Source: Phytohabitans flavus
GTDB taxonomy: Bacteria; Actinomycetota; Actinomycetes; Mycobacteriales; Micromonosporaceae
NCBI RefSeq assembly: GCF_011764545.1
Contig: NZ_AP022870.1
Coordinates: forward strand, 7,198,001 to 7,262,000
DNA: 64,000 bases
Reading direction: 5' to 3'
The position numbers and the translations under genes were made by a program. The notes under the pieces are model-generated. The model was not told where the DNA came from and did not search any database. It saw only the letters and a list, made by a program, of their open reading frames with translations. This document shows, in pieces, positions 54,060-62,833 of this stretch (position 1 is the stretch's first letter; each line of letters begins with the position of its first letter).

Positions 54060-54422
54060 ATGCGGCTGCGTACCGACGACGACATCTACCGGGCTCGCCT
54101 GGTCTATCTGGGCCCGCCCGGATACACCTTGCCCGTCCACCTTCCGTACGCCCAGTACGGCGTCTTCATGCTGCTCGTACCACTCTTCATGTTCATTCAT
54201 TACCTGTTCACGTTCGACGTGGAACTGTTCCCGGCATGGGAGATCGCGCTCGCCGTTGTGACGACGTCCTTCATCTTCAGGTACGTCGATCCCGACCGGC
54301 CCGCGCGAATGGTCGTCCGCACCGCACTCACCGACTGGCGACGCACCCGCGAGCCCGCCAGCGAGCAGCGCGACCCTCGGCTCGTCGCAACCCGAATCCG
54401 GGTCCGGGAGGAGCTGGTATGA
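54060..54422 (+). CDS. PrgI/VirB3-like membrane protein
   Basis: 120 residues. Two close transmembrane helices (about 30-48 YGVFMLLVPLFMFIHYLF; about 53-70 FPAWEIALAVVTTSFIFR) and a basic C-terminal tail. PrgI-family proteins take the VirB3 place before the VirB4 ATPase in Gram-positive conjugation systems, as here. Its stop codon overlaps the start of a 13-codon ORF (ATGA). Confidence 0.7.
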   Translation: MRLRTDDDIYRARLVYLGPPGYTLPVHLPYAQYGVFMLLVPLFMFIHYLFTFDVELFPAWEIALAVVTTSFIFRYVDPDRPARMVVRTALTDWRRTREPASEQRDPRLVATRIRVREELV

Positions 54423-54460
54423 GTGGTTTCCACGGCCTTATGTGCGGAGCGATGGCATGA
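54419..54460 (+). CDS. 13-codon micro-ORF coupled on both sides
   Basis: ATG at 54419 with a strong GGGAGGAG ribosome site gives MSGFHGLMCGAMA and stops at TGA 54460. The start overlaps the previous stop (ATGA) and the stop overlaps the ATG of the ATPase gene (ATGA). It could be a tiny protein or simply a translational relay that couples PrgI-like and VirB4-like synthesis. Existence of the frame is certain; translation is inferred. Confidence 0.45.
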   Translation: MSGFHGLMCGAMA

Positions 54461-57400
54461 CCCCACCCTCCACGCCGGGCCCCCCTCGTCCGGTCGGCAT
54501 GCCGGCCGACACGCGCAGTAACGGTGCGCGACCATCCGACTACCCCGTGTCGGACCCAGACGAGGACGAGGACGACCTCATTCCCAGCCCCGACCACGGT
54601 GCGGTCGCGGTGTTCCAGGCTCCCCAGGCGCCGCGCCGACCGGCTGGCGGGCCCAGCCCGCATGGCCGCGGTGAAGGCGAGCACGCCGACATCGACTCGC
54701 CCTTCCTCGACCTCTTCTCCAGCTCCGCCGGCCGCCCCGCGCCGCCCCGCTCGGCCGCCCGCGCGCCAGCCGCCCGCGTCGCCGAGCCGCTGCGCCGCCC
54801 GGTGGAGGCCACGCCCGCCGAGCCTGTGCGCCGCCCGGTCGAACCACCGCCATCCGAGCCCGTGCGCCGCCCGGTCGAGCCACCGTCCGCTGAGCCTGTG
54901 CGCCGCCCCGTCGAGCCCTCGCCCACCGAGCCTGTGCGCCGCCCGGTCGAGGCCGCGCCCGCCGAGCCGTTCACCAACGGCGTGGGTGGCCACGGGATCG
55001 GCACGGAGTCGATCGGGTCGCCGGACCGTGGCGGGGAGTCGCCGGCCGTACCGGAAAAGGAAGCTGGACCACCGATCGCGACGAGGTCGCCGGCGCGCGC
55101 CGATCGGACCCCACGTCATGCGGCTTTTGAGCCGGAGCTCGAGCCGGTCAACCTGCCCGCGGTGCGCGAGCCGGGCGCGGACCCCTTGGTCCGTCGCCCG
55201 CCGGCCGAGCCCGCCACCAGGCGGCGGCCCGAGGAGCGGCGGCCGCGCGAGGAGCCGGCGCCGCGGCCCCGCAAGGAGGTCAGCCGTCGGCAGGAGGTGG
55301 CGCCGCGCAGCAAGCCGGTCCGCCCACCGAAGATCAAGTTCGCCGACCGTGACCCGGCTGTCAACCTGGCGATCACCGAGATCGCCGGCCACCTGACCTT
55401 CACGCCGAACACGGTCACCGCCTGGTACTGGCTACCCGAGGTGCGCTGGGCGTTCCGGCCGGACGCCGAGCGCGAGGCGCTGCTGTCGGCGATCTCGGAG
55501 CAGTACGCGGGCCTCGCCGGCTTCCGCCTCCACCTGCGCCGCACCACCCGCCCCTTCCCGGCGGACGAGTGGGCCCGCACGCTCGACATGAACACGCCAC
55601 AGCCGCTCAGCGGCGTGCCCGGCGCGACATCCTGGTCCGACCACCTTGTGAATGCCCAGCGCCACCTGCTCTCGGTCAACCACGCGGAGGGGCAGACGTA
55701 CCTTGGCGTGACGTTCGCCCGTCGCTCGCTCGGCGACTCGTTTGTGGAGCGGCTGCTGCGTGCGTTCGGCCGGGGCGTCGCCGAGGGCGAGCGGCGCAAG
55801 CTGGGCCGTACGGTCGAGCAGTTCGACGAGGTGCTCGGCGCCTTCGGCATGCGCGGCCGCCAGGTCACGACGCACGAGCTGGAGTGGCTGCTGTACCGCT
55901 CGGTCGCGCTCTGCATGGCGCCGCCGACCACGCTGTCGCCGGTGACCGGCGGCCAGTGGGAGCGCGGCGACCTGCTCGCGCTGACCGAGCAGATCGAGCG
56001 GTATCGCACGCCGTACGGGTCGACGGTCAAGCTTGTCAACCGCATGACGGCCGAGGAGCGGCATGTCGCCGTCCTCGCGGTCGGGCGCATGGAGCCGCTG
56101 GAGATTCCCGAGCGGCACGAGCCGTGGCTGCACTTCCACGAGCGGCTGCCGTGGCCGATGGAGCTTTCGTCCAGAGTGGACGTGCTGGGCTCGGGCGACT
56201 CGTTCCGAAACCTCGAGCATCGACTGCGGATGATCCGTTCGCAGCAGCTCGACTACGCCGAGCACGGCATCGACGCGCCGCCTGAGCTGGAGCGGCTGGC
56301 CAAGCGCGCGCTTGTCATCGGCGACGAGATGACCACCGGCCTGCCGGTCGAGTCGGCACGCGCGCACGGCTGGCACCGCATCGCCGTGGGTGGCCGCACC
56401 CGCGAGGAGTGCCTGGAGCGGGCCCGGCGGATCATCCAGCTGTACTCCCGTGAGCTGCGCATCTCGCTCCAGCACCCGAAAAACCAGGACTGGCTGGCCC
56501 GCGAGTTCATCCCCGGCGAGCCGGTCGCCAACACCGGCTACATCCGCCGGATGCCGGTAAAGCTGCTCGCCGCCGCCCTGCCCCAGGCGGCGTCCACAGT
56601 GGGCGACCGCCGCGGCGACCTCATCGGCCGCACCGCAGGCACCTGCCGCCGGCCGGTCTTCCTCGACCTGCACTTCCCGATGGAGGTACGCGAGCGCTCC
56701 GGCCTCGCGGTCTTCGTCGCCGAGCCGGGCGGTGGCAAGTCCACATTGCTCGGTGCGCTGGGCTACCTCGCCGCCCGCCGCGGCGTACAGGTCACGCTCC
56801 TCGACCCGTCGGGCCCGCTCGCCCGGCTGTGCTCGATGCCGGAGCTGCGCCCGTACTCCCGTGTGCTCAACCTGACCGGTTCGGAGCACGGGACGCTCGC
56901 GCCGTACTCCCTGATTCCTACGCCGCTGCGGTCGGAGTTTGCGAGCGGCGCCACCGGCGACCGTGAGTACGAGATCGCGGTGTCGAACGCCCGGGCCGAG
57001 CGGCGGATGCTCGTGCAGGACATCTGCTCGATGCTCGTACCGCCACAGGTCGCCCGCGAGGCCTCCACCGCGACCCTGCTGCGCCACGCCGTGCGCCAGG
57101 TACCGGCCGAGGAAACGTCCACACTGGACGATGTCGTCGCCTGCCTCGCCGGGCTCGACGACGACAACGGCAAGGAGCTCGCCAACCTCCTGCTCGACAC
57201 CGCCGAGATGCCGCTCGCGCTGCTCTTCTTCGGCCGCCCGCCGGAGGGCCTGCTCGGTGCCGACGCCGCGCTCACCGTCATCACGATGGCCGGCCTCCGC
57301 CTGCCCGACCTGAAGATCGAACGCGAGTACTGGTCAGCCGAGGAGGCGCTCGCCCTGCCAATGCTGCACACCGCACACCGGCTGGCCGTACGCCGCTGCT

Positions 57401-57894
57401 ACGGCGGCTCGATGTCGTCCCGAAAGATGGTCGGCCTGGACGAGGCGCACTTCATGGAGGGCTGGCGGTCGGGCCGGTCGTTCCTGGTCCGCCTCGCCCG
57501 CGACTCCCGAAAGTGGAACCTTTCCGCGCTCGTGGCCTCGCAGAACCCTCGCGACATCCTCGGGCTCGATGTACAGAACCTCGTCTCCACAGTGTTCGTC
57601 GGCCGGATCGCCGAGGACGTGGAGATCGCCTCCGAGGCCCTGCGGCTGCTGCGGGTGCCAGTCAATGACGGGTACGAGGCGACACTGGCATCGCTGTCCA
57701 ACGTGGACACGGCGTCGGCGTCGCGACTGGGCTTCCGGGAGTTCGTCATGCGAGACGTGGATGGGCGCGTGCAGAAGGTGCGAGTCGACGTGTCGTACGT
57801 GGAAGGGCTGCTCGACCATTTGGACACAACACCGACAGGCGCGGCGGCGCCCCAGTCCAACCTCCCCTCCGCCACGCCCGACGCGGAGGTGTGA
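54457..57894 (+). CDS. VirB4/TraC-type secretion ATPase with long disordered N-terminus
   Basis: 1145 residues from ATG 54457. Residues 1-290 are low-complexity, Pro/Glu/Arg-rich, with five 12-residue repeats. The folded part (about 290-1120) has Walker A in EPGGGKSTLLG (K761) and Walker B in MVGLDEAHFMEGW (D995, E996), then SRKWNLSALVASQNPRD (a RecA-like arginine/sensor region). This plan matches the ATPase that energises type IV secretion or conjugation machines, acting at the membrane with PrgI/VirB3-like proteins. The N-terminal extension is longer than usual for the family. Confidence 0.85.
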   Translation: MTPPSTPGPPRPVGMPADTRSNGARPSDYPVSDPDEDEDDLIPSPDHGAVAVFQAPQAPRRPAGGPSPHGRGEGEHADIDSPFLDLFSSSAGRPAPPRSAARAPAARVAEPLRRPVEATPAEPVRRPVEPPPSEPVRRPVEPPSAEPVRRPVEPSPTEPVRRPVEAAPAEPFTNGVGGHGIGTESIGSPDRGGESPAVPEKEAGPPIATRSPARADRTPRHAAFEPELEPVNLPAVREPGADPLVRRPPAEPATRRRPEERRPREEPAPRPRKEVSRRQEVAPRSKPVRPPKIKFADRDPAVNLAITEIAGHLTFTPNTVTAWYWLPEVRWAFRPDAEREALLSAISEQYAGLAGFRLHLRRTTRPFPADEWARTLDMNTPQPLSGVPGATSWSDHLVNAQRHLLSVNHAEGQTYLGVTFARRSLGDSFVERLLRAFGRGVAEGERRKLGRTVEQFDEVLGAFGMRGRQVTTHELEWLLYRSVALCMAPPTTLSPVTGGQWERGDLLALTEQIERYRTPYGSTVKLVNRMTAEERHVAVLAVGRMEPLEIPERHEPWLHFHERLPWPMELSSRVDVLGSGDSFRNLEHRLRMIRSQQLDYAEHGIDAPPELERLAKRALVIGDEMTTGLPVESARAHGWHRIAVGGRTREECLERARRIIQLYSRELRISLQHPKNQDWLAREFIPGEPVANTGYIRRMPVKLLAAALPQAASTVGDRRGDLIGRTAGTCRRPVFLDLHFPMEVRERSGLAVFVAEPGGGKSTLLGALGYLAARRGVQVTLLDPSGPLARLCSMPELRPYSRVLNLTGSEHGTLAPYSLIPTPLRSEFASGATGDREYEIAVSNARAERRMLVQDICSMLVPPQVAREASTATLLRHAVRQVPAEETSTLDDVVACLAGLDDDNGKELANLLLDTAEMPLALLFFGRPPEGLLGADAALTVITMAGLRLPDLKIEREYWSAEEALALPMLHTAHRLAVRRCYGGSMSSRKMVGLDEAHFMEGWRSGRSFLVRLARDSRKWNLSALVASQNPRDILGLDVQNLVSTVFVGRIAEDVEIASEALRLLRVPVNDGYEATLASLSNVDTASASRLGFREFVMRDVDGRVQKVRVDVSYVEGLLDHLDTTPTGAAAPQSNLPSATPDAEV
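54793..54972 (+). repeat. Five 36-bp tandem repeats inside the VirB4-like gene
   Basis: Units encode RRPVEATPAEPV, RRPVEPPPSEPV, RRPVEPPSAEPV, RRPVEPSPTEPV and RRPVEAAPAEPF. The repeat is coding and in frame, so copy-number change would alter the linker length without breaking the protein. Confidence 0.85.
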
Positions 57895-57895
57895 A

Positions 57896-59790
57896 GTGGT
57901 ACGGCGGGCGGCCGCACTGCTTCTCACCTTATTGGTAACAGCGGCCACATCTCTGGTCTGGCCGACGCCCGCGGGGGCTGCTCCGGCACCGGTAACCCAG
58001 GCCCCGGCGACCTGTGCACCACACAGGAATGGCAGGCCGACTTCCGCGCCTGCGTCGACAAGCTTGCCGATGTCGGTGGAGATCGCCTCGACTGCTTGAA
58101 AGCGCCCACGGCAGGTGCTCCCGACTCTGGACTGGCCGGTTGGTTCGCCAGCCGGCCAGAGGCGTCCAAAATGGATGGACCGAAGGGCCTCTACACCGAC
58201 TACGGCTATGCCGGCTATAGCTATACGACGTACGACATCGAATGCCTCTCCACGCTCAGCCATCCCGAGTATCGCTTCACTACGACAATCGCCAATGGCG
58301 AGTTGATGATCGCAACAGCGATCATCGGTGCCTCGAACGCTCTGCGCGAACGGGCCTGGAACCCGGAGTCGATGTGGGGCTGGGCTGACCCGCTTGTCGA
58401 GCAGGCCACCAGGGCTGTCTACGAGAAGGTCTTCAGCGTCTTCGGCATCATCACGCTCAGCGTGGTCGGGCTCTACCTGCTGTGGCGCTCCCGCCAAGCG
58501 GACATGAGCAACGCGATGACCACCGCCGGGTGGGCGGTACTTGTCATGGTGGCGGTGACCGCACTAGCGGCGTGGCCGGTGAAGTCGGCGAACGTGGCGG
58601 ACGCGACGCTCGTGGGCACGCTGGGCGTTGTACATGACGCGGTGGGGCCGCGGGCGAAGGACCGGCCACCGGGCCAGTGCAGGCTGGGCAACCCGGAGGC
58701 GTGCACTGACCACCGCCCGCCGGCGGTGCGGGCCAGCGACACGGCGACCGAGACGATGCTCTATCGAAACTGGTTGCGCGGCGTGCTCGGCTCGGCGGAC
58801 AGCGAAACCGCGAAGAAGTACGGTGCCGCCCTATACGACGCAAAATCGCTGAGCTGGGATGAGGCTGAAAAGATCCGCGCAAACCCTGCAACGCGGCAGG
58901 CGACCCTTGATGCGAAAAGCAGACAGTGGATGAAAGTCGCCGAGCAGATTAGGACCGAGGACCCTGAGGCGTACGAATATCTGCAGGGCACCAAGGACAT
59001 GGAGCGGATCGGCGCGGGTTTTATCGCGGTCCTCGCCGCAGTCCTGTTCGCCATGTTCGATCTGACCGCTTCGCTGCTGGTCCTCCTCGGGTTCCTGATC
59101 TTCAGGTGGGCAGTCATCGCCGCGCCGATCCTGGGCACAGTCGGTCTGATGCGCCCCGCCAGCGGCGGTCTGCGCCGCCTCGCGAACGCTGTCGTGGCCG
59201 CCGTCTTCAACATCGCCATTTTCGGCACTGGTGCGGCGATATACCTGTTCGCCGTGGACCTGATCATGAGTACTCCGACCCTGCCCGGCTGGCTCCAGGT
59301 GGTGCTGGTCTGGCTCTGTGGCGTCGTAGGGTGGCTTCTGCTCCGGCCCTACCGACGGATCACTCAGCTCGGCGGCAAGGACAGCAGCGCGGCGATCACG
59401 TCGGCCGGCTCGTGGCACCGCCGGTTCTTCCAGGACATCCGGGAGGCGGCCAAGCTCAATGTCGCCGAGCCTGGCGGGACCGCGGAGCCCCAGATCGGCA
59501 AGCGGAGGCAGGTCGTGGTCGAGCAGACCACACTGCGGCCGGAGGCACGCGACGAGGACCCCTCGCACGCCAACCCGCCACGTCCGGATGGCCACGAACG
59601 TGCGGACGAGGCGATCGGAGCGGAGCCCTCCCGAACGCCACGGCCGGCTCCGTCGCGGAGCCGCCGTACGACGGAGTGGGTGGAGCCGGACCTGCCCGAG
59701 CGGCCGCCGTCCTACACGATCTACCGTCCGGGCGGGGAGCCGAGCACCGAGCCGGCGCCGCCATCCCGGATCCGCGCCGAGGCGAGGTGA
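57896..59790 (+). CDS. VirB6/TrbL-like polytopic membrane protein with signal peptide, apparent frameshift near 57998-58001
   Basis: GTG 57896 begins a signal peptide (RRAAALLLTLLVTAATSLVW, cleavage near PAGAAPAP). The frame breaks after VTQAP; one C added to the CCCC run at about 57998-58001 continues GDLCTTQEWQADFRACVD and gives 631 residues. About six transmembrane helices follow (VFGIITLSVVGLYLLW; AGWAVLVMVAVTALAAW; GFIAVLAAVLFAMFD; LLVLLGFLIFRWAVI; and others), then a polar C-terminal tail. It is probably the inner-membrane channel component beside VirB4. An unshifted ORF from 58096 would lack the signal peptide. Confidence 0.75.
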
Positions 59791-59796
59791 CGGACG

Positions 59797-60345
59797 GTGC
59801 GCCGGGTCGGCCAACTCATCGCGCACGGGCTCCTGCGCTCCCGCGTCGGCGTGGCGCTGCTGCTGGCGGCCGTCGTGCTCGGCGTGGTGGGCGTCGCAAA
59901 GATCTTCTCGGACTCGGCGGGGGCCCAGCCAGGGCTGGACGGAGCGCCGGACCAGCCGATCCTCACCGTTTCCGCCACAGTCGCCAACGACGGGCTCGCC
60001 TCGCCGGAGCCGACGCCCTCCCCGAAGGTCAGCCCTGGGACCGCCGTCCCGGCGAGCGTTGCCGAGGCGTTCGGACAGGCCTGGGTGAACCACCAGGACG
60101 TGACGGCGGAGGACTGGTACGCCGGTCTCCTCCCGCACTGCACGGAGACGCTGGCCAAAAAGCTTGCCGGTGTCGACCCAGCGGGCGTGCCGGCGGACAG
60201 CCTCACCGGCGACCCGGTGCTGATCCCCTACGCCGACCAGATCGTGGACGCGACGATCCGGGTGGACTCCGGCATGCTGCGCCTGCGCCTCATGGCGATT
60301 GACGGTCGGTGGTTGGTCGACGGCATCGACTGGGAACGCGGATGA
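59797..60345 (+). CDS. TcpC/VirB8-like membrane-anchored protein
   Basis: 182 residues from GTG. One N-terminal transmembrane helix (about 16-37, VGVALLLAAVVLGVVGVAKI), a Pro/Thr-rich linker, then an outside domain (about 80-182; VAEAFGQAWVNHQDVTAEDWY, LMAIDGRWLVDGIDW) with the strand/helix pattern of NTF2-like domains. TcpC and VirB8 share this plan. The stop overlaps the next start (ATGA). Confidence 0.7.
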   Translation: MRRVGQLIAHGLLRSRVGVALLLAAVVLGVVGVAKIFSDSAGAQPGLDGAPDQPILTVSATVANDGLASPEPTPSPKVSPGTAVPASVAEAFGQAWVNHQDVTAEDWYAGLLPHCTETLAKKLAGVDPAGVPADSLTGDPVLIPYADQIVDATIRVDSGMLRLRLMAIDGRWLVDGIDWERG

Positions 60346-61475
60346 GCGACCCGTTGCTCGGGGGCAGCGGTGGAGTACGACAACCCGCGCGCCGGGTCGG
60401 GCTCGCCGTGGCCATCCTCGCCGCGCTCGCGTTGCTCTGTTGCGGCGGCGGTGTGGGGTCGTACCTGCTCACGGACGACGGCGGAGCGAACGACAACCTC
60501 TTCAACAGTGCCTTCGGCTGCGGCGAGGGCGGGGTCGTCGACGCGTCGAAACGGATGCCGAGCGTCGGTGCCTACGGCGAGGCCCAGATCCGCAACGCGG
60601 CGATCATTGTGAACGTCGGCTCCGACCTGCGGGTACCGTTTCGCGGCTGGGTCATCGCAGTGGCGACGGCGATGCAGGAGTCGGCACTGTCGAACCTGGC
60701 CCACCTCGGTGCGAACAATGACCACGACTCGGTCGGCCTGTTCCAGCAGCGTCCCAGCCAGGGCTGGGGCTCGGCCAAGCAGTTGCAGGATCCCGAGTAC
60801 GCCTCCCGGAAGTTCTACGAGAAGCTGGTTGCGATCGAGGGCTGGCAGCAGCTGGCCCTGACGGATGCCGCGCAGCGCGTGCAGATCAGCGCGTACCCGG
60901 ACGCCTACGCGAAGCACGAGCCGATCGCAACCCAGATCGTCAACCTGCTGACCGGCGGCGCCGCACGCGCGGCGGGCAACAGCACCACGGCGCGCTGCGC
61001 CACCGACGGTGAGATAGCCGCCTCCGGCTGGACGGTGCCGGTACGGGCCCTCGTCGTCTCGGGCTTCCGCACGGCAGAGCGCCCCGGCCACGACGGCGTC
61101 GACCTGGGCGCCGGCCGGCACACCCCGATCCGCGCTGCCGCCGCGGGCCAGGTGATCACCTCTCGTTGCGACGTCGACCCATCGGGTCAGCTGTGCAACC
61201 ACGATGGTTCACCCTCCACGCCAGGATGTGGTTGGTACGTCAAGATCCGTCACGCGGGCAACTTCGTGACGATGTATTGCCACATGATCAGGCGCCCAAA
61301 GGTCCGAGTCGGGCAGATGGTCAACGCTGGCCAGGAGCTCGGATCCGTTGGGACGAGCGGCCACTCGTCCGGCCCACACCTACACTTCGAGGTCTATGAT
61401 CCAGGCAAAGGCGATAAGATCGACCCCGTTGCGTTCATGCGAGACAAGGGTGTCCCCTTGGGGGGCAATCCGTGA
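60342..61475 (+). CDS. Cell-wall hydrolase: transglycosylase-like plus M23 peptidase
   Basis: 377 residues from ATG 60342. A transmembrane helix (about 22-42) is followed by an SLT-type domain (VIAVATAMQESALSN, SVGLFQQRPSQGWG) and a C-terminal M23/LytM domain with its zinc ligands (GHDGVDLGA and GPHLHFEVYDP). Both halves look catalytically intact. In type IV systems such enzymes (VirB1/Orf14 class) open peptidoglycan for the channel. Coupled to the genes on both sides by 4-nt overlaps. Confidence 0.88.
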   Translation: MSDPLLGGSGGVRQPARRVGLAVAILAALALLCCGGGVGSYLLTDDGGANDNLFNSAFGCGEGGVVDASKRMPSVGAYGEAQIRNAAIIVNVGSDLRVPFRGWVIAVATAMQESALSNLAHLGANNDHDSVGLFQQRPSQGWGSAKQLQDPEYASRKFYEKLVAIEGWQQLALTDAAQRVQISAYPDAYAKHEPIATQIVNLLTGGAARAAGNSTTARCATDGEIAASGWTVPVRALVVSGFRTAERPGHDGVDLGAGRHTPIRAAAAGQVITSRCDVDPSGQLCNHDGSPSTPGCGWYVKIRHAGNFVTMYCHMIRRPKVRVGQMVNAGQELGSVGTSGHSSGPHLHFEVYDPGKGDKIDPVAFMRDKGVPLGGNP

Positions 61476-62074
61476 CTAGAGAACCGCGTCCAGACCCCAT
61501 CAGACGAGAGCCAGACCGGGCGATGCATTCACCACGCCCAATTGTTCCCGTGCCAGCCCTAAGCCATGACGACTTGCGCGGACGGCGGGTTATTGCCGGG
61601 CTCCCAGGCCTTGGTTGGCGCCACAATCTGCGAGCAGACGAAAAAGTTGTCCGCGGAAGCCGGACATACGTGCCCGTCTTATCCGAACACGAGTGGTACA
61701 AAGCGGAACTTGAGCAGATCGAGGTCTTCGCACCTCTTGTTCCGGCCGACCGCGTGTGGGTTGAGACTCTGGGTCGCCATGAGGATTTGGGTAACCTTCA
61801 CGGCGATGGATCCGGACTGGTTTCTCTTGACGGGCCGCCAACTCGGTATCCCATTGCGGTCGGGTTGGCGGTCCGCATCACCGGTCAACGACTGGTCCAC
61901 TTAATCGACGGCGTAGAGCGCCGCGACATGCGGGGAGTAACCGAGAGGTACATCAGCGACGCTGGTGCAGCCTGCGTTCACGTCGCGACGGAGGTCGAGT
62001 GGTACCGCTGGACTTGGACCGGCAAGCCACCAAAAACACTTGAACTACAGGTTGATGCGATCTGGCTGGAGTAG
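61472..62074 (+). CDS. Hypothetical protein, last gene of the secretion-like operon
   Basis: 200 residues from GTG 61472 (GTGA overlap with the hydrolase gene). No membrane segment. Sequence such as LRGRRVIAGLPGLGWRHNLRA, VWVETLGRHEDLGNLHGDGSG, RYPIAVGLAVRITGQRLVHL and WYRWTWTGKPP shows a mixed alpha/beta protein. It is less GC-rich than its neighbours, which suggests a different origin. I do not recognise a family. Confidence 0.65.
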   Translation: MTREPRPDPIRREPDRAMHSPRPIVPVPALSHDDLRGRRVIAGLPGLGWRHNLRADEKVVRGSRTYVPVLSEHEWYKAELEQIEVFAPLVPADRVWVETLGRHEDLGNLHGDGSGLVSLDGPPTRYPIAVGLAVRITGQRLVHLIDGVERRDMRGVTERYISDAGAACVHVATEVEWYRWTWTGKPPKTLELQVDAIWLE

Positions 62075-62079
62075 ATTTC

Positions 62080-62583
62080 TCAAACCCTGTACGCACCGCA
62101 TACGCGCCAACCGTTTTCATCAACAACATCAAAGCGATATGTTTGGCGGTCACTTTCGCTGCCATCCGCAATAGCCCGACGAACCTCGACTGTCACGTCG
62201 CTCCGACCAGCCCGTTCGTCCACTGTTAGGCTTCCCCACGAAACCATGATCTTAATGGAGTGCTCTGCTTCTCTCGCCTCGATGTCCCGGCGGAGAGCGT
62301 CCATCACCGTAAGCTGAGCCGAGGTCCGACAGGCGTAGAGTTGAGCTCGCGTGTCGTTTCTGTCTACTAGGAAGGCGCGCAGATAGTTGTCGACGGCGAC
62401 GTCGGGGGAGCTTCGGTCTGGTTCGGTGGCGTCGCGGTATGCGACGAGGGCTACGCCGGCGCCGCCTGCACACAGCAACACCAGCGCGCCCGCGATCAAC
62501 ATCAGGACCAAGCGGCCCGTGCGGACCTGGGTGTTGCTCCCGCCCAGCGCGGTCATCGACGGAGACGGGCGAGAAGCGTCCAC
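62080..62583 (-). CDS. Membrane-anchored NTF2-like protein, unknown function
   Basis: 167 residues. One transmembrane helix (about 24-46, RLVLMLIAGALVLLCAGGAGV), then an outside domain (DVAVDNYLRAFLVDRNDTRAQL, ISVDERAGRSDVTVEV-type strands, NGWRVCGAYRV) with the plan of NTF2/SnoaL-like folds, seen also in Mce- and VirB8-associated proteins. Convergent with the secretion-like operon, 5 bp between stops; possibly part of the same module. Confidence 0.65.
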   Translation of the reverse strand: MDASRPSPSMTALGGSNTQVRTGRLVLMLIAGALVLLCAGGAGVALVAYRDATEPDRSSPDVAVDNYLRAFLVDRNDTRAQLYACRTSAQLTVMDALRRDIEAREAEHSIKIMVSWGSLTVDERAGRSDVTVEVRRAIADGSESDRQTYRFDVVDENGWRVCGAYRV

Positions 62584-62627
62584 GCACCGAGATTAGCCGG
62601 CCGCTCACACCGCCGCCCGAAGGCTAG

Positions 62628-62678
62628 GGTCTGTCCTGTCGATCTTGTCGAACCGAGACGAGATCGACAGGACGGACC
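62628..62678. repeat. 51-nt hairpin upstream of the FtsK-like gene
   Basis: 22-nt arms GGTCTGTCCTGTCGATCTTGTC and its near-complement (20 of 22 positions, the rest G-U in RNA), with a 7-nt loop. It lies between divergent genes, so it is not an obvious terminator. It may be a small element related to insertion-sequence ends (starts GGTCTGT like the TA-flanked element at 38487), or an operator. Confidence 0.5.
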
Positions 62679-62833
62679 GCAGGCCGGGCCGGGCCGGGCG
62701 TTCTGGGTCACCAGTGGTAAGAGCGGACCATTCGGGCATTGAAATCTGTCCGGGCAGGGCGCGGGCGGCAACAGGCCCCAACCGCGTCCGCTATGAAGGG
62801 CGTTGGCTGGGATACCGTCTCTGTCCGAGGGAG

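Noticed and set aside
54793..54972. CRISPR-like repeat array
   Set aside because: The 36-bp units are contiguous, diverged and in frame within a coding region, with no spacers.
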